From positions 1,044 through 36,400 of the forward strand of contig LFTF01000037.1 in NCBI GenBank assembly GCA_001512945.1: a DNA stretch of 35,357 bases, written 5' to 3'. Made by a program: the position numbers and the translations under genes. This DNA comes from Clostridiales bacterium DTU023 (GTDB taxonomy: Bacteria; Bacillota; Clostridia; Saccharofermentanales; DTU023). Shown in pieces: positions 33,489 through 35,357 of this stretch (the stretch's first letter is position 1; every line of letters starts with the position of its first letter). A model generated the notes under the pieces. It did not search any database. It was given only the letters and a program-made list of their open reading frames with translations, and was not told the origin of the DNA.

Positions 33489-34637
33489 ATGTTGTACAAA
33501 ATTGTTGATCGTTTCCCAGAAGATATGATTTTTAAAGAGACTGGACCGCTTATCTCTCTTTATCAGTCAACCCACAGATATTTTCCAGATAATAAGCAAG
33601 ACCCGATTGTCTTCAAAAACCTTTTGCGAGATATTGAAAATTCGTTGAAACAGAAAGTTGACTCAGCTTTTATCGATAAAATCATGAAACCACTCTACGA
33701 AATCAGACGAGATACTGATTTTTGGAATAACACTTTGGATGGGTTGGCCGTGATGGCAAGTGAAAACAAATGTATTGTTTATAAACTTCGCAACCCGGTC
33801 AAAGATTTCGCAGTAGTGTCTAACAGCTTTCATGTTAAACCGCTTCTACAGACTTTCCAGAGCCTCGAAAACTATCAGTTGCTTGGATTAAGTCGCGAAA
33901 ATTTTGTGCTTTATCAAGGTAATCGGTATGGTTTCCAAGAAGTTGAGATAGATCCTGACATTCCCAGAACAATGACAGATGTCTTAGGCGATCAGTTGTC
34001 CGGCTCACATTTGTCGCATGGCACGTATGCCGGGGCAGGCGTTTCAGCCTACCACGGTCATGTAGATGCAAAAGATGAAATTGACAAAGATACAGAAAAA
34101 TATTTTAGATATGTAGATTCATTCGTCTTCGAAAACTATTCAAAGCAATCAAAACTGCCACTTATTTTGGTCTCACTTAAGGAACATCGTGCCAAATTAA
34201 AATCCTTAAGCAATAATACCTATTTGCTTGAAGAGGGTATCAATAAATCGATTGACTCTCTTGAATTAGATGAAATCCAAAAACAAGCCAGCGCAATCAT
34301 AGAGACCTTTGATTTTGATAAAATGAAAATATTGGCTGACTCGTACGCAAAGGCTGAGGCAGATTCCTTAGGCTCATCTGATATAGCGCAAGTAGCGAAA
34401 GCGGCTCATGAAGGGCGTGTCAAAACGATATTGCTCGAAGAAAATAAAATTATTCCCGGGAAGATCTGCTTTAGCACAGGGGAGATAGAACCCTGTGATA
34501 TATCCAGCCCCGATTGTGGTGATATCCTGAATGACATGGCTGACTTGGTTCTGTTGAATAGGGGAGACGTATTTGTCTTAAATAGTGTCAAAATGCCTAG
34601 CACTACAGGGATAGCCGCCACCTACAGGTACAAATGA
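33489..34637 (+). CDS. baeRF-like protein (bacterial archaeo-eukaryotic release factor family, probably family 3)
   Basis: The N-terminal ISLYQSTHRYFPDNKQDPIVFKNLLRDIEN resembles the start of baeRF-family proteins (P-x-SLY-x-PTH..., QDPI-x-KNLL pattern). These are bacterial relatives of eRF1 and Pelota thought to act on stalled ribosomes or peptidyl-tRNA. A middle part with EKYFRYVDSFVFENYSKQSKLPLILVSLKEH and a C-terminal AKAAHEGRVKTILLEENKIIPG...LNDMADLVLLNRGDVFVL fit the eRF1 domain 2/3 pattern. No GGQ motif is seen. The SD AAGGAGG is strong. The gene is more AT-rich by eye than the ribosomal genes before it and stands alone after a 212-base spacer. Family call is moderately sure; substrate is unknown. 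Confidence 0.68.
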   Translation: MLYKIVDRFPEDMIFKETGPLISLYQSTHRYFPDNKQDPIVFKNLLRDIENSLKQKVDSAFIDKIMKPLYEIRRDTDFWNNTLDGLAVMASENKCIVYKLRNPVKDFAVVSNSFHVKPLLQTFQSLENYQLLGLSRENFVLYQGNRYGFQEVEIDPDIPRTMTDVLGDQLSGSHLSHGTYAGAGVSAYHGHVDAKDEIDKDTEKYFRYVDSFVFENYSKQSKLPLILVSLKEHRAKLKSLSNNTYLLEEGINKSIDSLELDEIQKQASAIIETFDFDKMKILADSYAKAEADSLGSSDIAQVAKAAHEGRVKTILLEENKIIPGKICFSTGEIEPCDISSPDCGDILNDMADLVLLNRGDVFVLNSVKMPSTTGIAATYRYK

Positions 34638-34717
34638 TTAAGTGTCTATAATCTTTTATTAAAGGGTTTGCAAAAGAACTCTGTTTGATACATACTCAAT
34701 AAGCTAAAAACATCAAA

Positions 34718-34875
34718 GGGGATGGTAAATCTGCCAGAAGGTGGATTACCATCCCCAAACTTATGCCCAAAACAATAACGAAATGTTCCGAAAAGTCTGG
34801 TTGTTCCACTAAGTAACCATGGAAGCCTTGAGAACGTTTAATTGTACGGTGGGGAAGTGCGTGACGGTTCACCGT
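34718..34875 (+). other. Structured non-coding stretch (possible ncRNA or mobile-element remnant)
   Basis: The 293-base spacer after the baeRF gene holds a strong hairpin, GGGGATGGTAA...TTACCATCCCC (34718-34728 with 34746-34756). At the other end ACGGTG (34846-34851) can pair with CACCGT (34870-34875), followed by TATTTTTA. A fair promoter-like pair lies upstream (TTGCAA 34668, CATACT 34691). The end segment GGAAGTGCGTGACGGTTC faintly recalls group II intron domain V, but the match is loose. No credible ORF is present on either strand. Confidence 0.35.
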
Positions 34876-34930
34876 TATTTTTATGCGTATCACCCCAATG
34901 ATGTTTATTATTAAAGGAGAAAATTAACTT

Positions 34931-35357
34931 ATGAAAAAAATCATTGCAATCTTGTTGCTATTCGTTGTCCTTATGACAGCGGCATGCCAATCTGCGAATC
35001 CCGGACAGGGTACTGGCACCACAGTGCCGGCCGAACCGACCGTGACAACACCAGTCGAAACACAACCTCAAACAACGCCTATACAAGAACCACAGGGCGA
35101 CTTAAAAACGATCCTCACTCAAATTGTCGAGGCGGCAGGCCTTCAAGATCTTATGGAAGGTTGCATGATCGATGAAGTTAAATCGGATGAAGTGGGCTTT
35201 TTGATTGGCGCAGAATCGTTTGATGGAAAATTTGAAGAAGGCGTCTCCATGCAGCCGCTCATCAATGTTAACCCATTTGCGATGGCTATGTTCCAATTGG
35301 CTGATGGGGATGACCCCGTTGCCTTTGCCAAAGAGTTGAAAGAAAAGGCCAATCTGC
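34931..35357 (+). CDS. Lipoprotein, DUF4358-like (3' end outside window)
   Basis: Starts MKKIIAILLLFVVLMTAACQS: a lipoprotein signal peptide with the lipid-modified Cys at residue 19. A Thr/Pro/Gln-rich linker (TTVPAEPTVTTPVETQPQTTP) follows, then a folded part beginning LKTILTQIVEAAGLQDLMEG. Its INVNPFAMAMFQLADGDDPVAFAKELKEKANL looks like the DUF4358 pattern of a short amphipathic strand and KEL-type helix. The frame stays open for 142 codons to the window end, so it is missing from the ORF track. AAAGGAGA precedes the ATG. Function is unknown; it is likely on the outer face of the membrane. Confidence 0.82.
   Translation, partial: MKKIIAILLLFVVLMTAACQSANPGQGTGTTVPAEPTVTTPVETQPQTTPIQEPQGDLKTILTQIVEAAGLQDLMEGCMIDEVKSDEVGFLIGAESFDGKFEEGVSMQPLINVNPFAMAMFQLADGDDPVAFAKELKEKANL

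Noticed and set aside
34696-34893. 65-residue minus-strand ORF in the last spacer
   Set aside because: No SD; covers the strong hairpin; no family pattern.
34984-35175. 63-residue + ORF near the window end
   Set aside because: Wrong frame; the lipoprotein frame from 34931 with SD and signal peptide explains this DNA.

Overview
The window looks like a chromosomal core region of a low-to-moderate GC Firmicute, probably a clostridial or Oscillospiraceae-like lineage. The basis is the gene order (infC-rpmI-rplT; rpsO-pnp; ftsK-cinA-murJ-recA-recX-rimO-pgsA; acpP-rnc-smc-ftsY-ylxM-ffh-rpsP-khpA-rimM-trmD), purine-rich Shine-Dalgarno (SD) sites of the GGAGG type, and a GAAC-N4-GTTC SOS box. Nearly everything is on the + strand. 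I see no prophage, CRISPR array or intact insertion sequence.

Layout: 1-2.2 kb, a UV-damage endonuclease with a fused DUF1722-like domain and a sirtuin. 2.3-6.6 kb, a CNNM/CorC-type transporter followed by a SERCA-type calcium P-ATPase. 6.67-8.07 kb, a consensus promoter, a terminator/attenuator leader and infC (reassigned to an AUC start), rpmI and rplT. 8.15-9.0 kb, a SpoU-type RNA methyltransferase. 9.16-12.2 kb, rpsO, a highly structured spacer and pnp, which has a long RG/SR-rich tail. 12.2-13.45 kb, a duplicated module with a stand-alone two-S1-domain protein, then tRNA-Trp and tRNA-Pro. 13.58-18.65 kb, rnhA, a Nudix hydrolase, ftsK/spoIIIE and cinA. 18.64-24 kb, murJ, SOS-controlled recA-recX, rimO and pgsA. 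24-33.3 kb, acpP, rnc, smc, ftsY, ylxM, ffh, rpsP, khpA, rimM and trmD. 33.5 kb to the end, a baeRF-like gene in less conserved surroundings, a structured spacer, and the 5' part of a lipoprotein gene.

The most unusual part is 11.5-13.3 kb. The S1 domain and RG-rich tail of PNPase occur twice more in the next gene. The spacer upstream of that gene is a paralogous copy of the promoter, leader hairpin and 5' half of the tRNA-Trp gene that lies downstream of it. The new S1 gene therefore appears to have arisen by tandem duplication of a [pnp 3' end - tRNA-Trp] segment, and is probably transcribed from a weakened tRNA promoter with a broken tRNA-Trp in its mRNA leader. The homology even runs through the last codons of pnp. 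Other items of interest are two apparently leaderless gene starts (ylxM strongly, rnhA less so), a candidate three-way-junction RNA before pnp, alternative hairpins at the rnc start, and a structured non-coding stretch at 34.7-34.9 kb.

Functionally the window joins translation (infC, rpmI, rplT, rpsO, rpsP, rimM, trmD, rimO, tRNAs), RNA decay (pnp, rnc, S1 protein), protein targeting (ftsY, ylxM, ffh), chromosome segregation and repair (smc, ftsK, recA, recX, uvsE, rnhA) and envelope synthesis (murJ, pgsA, acpP). All similarity statements are by eye; no searches or folding programs were run.
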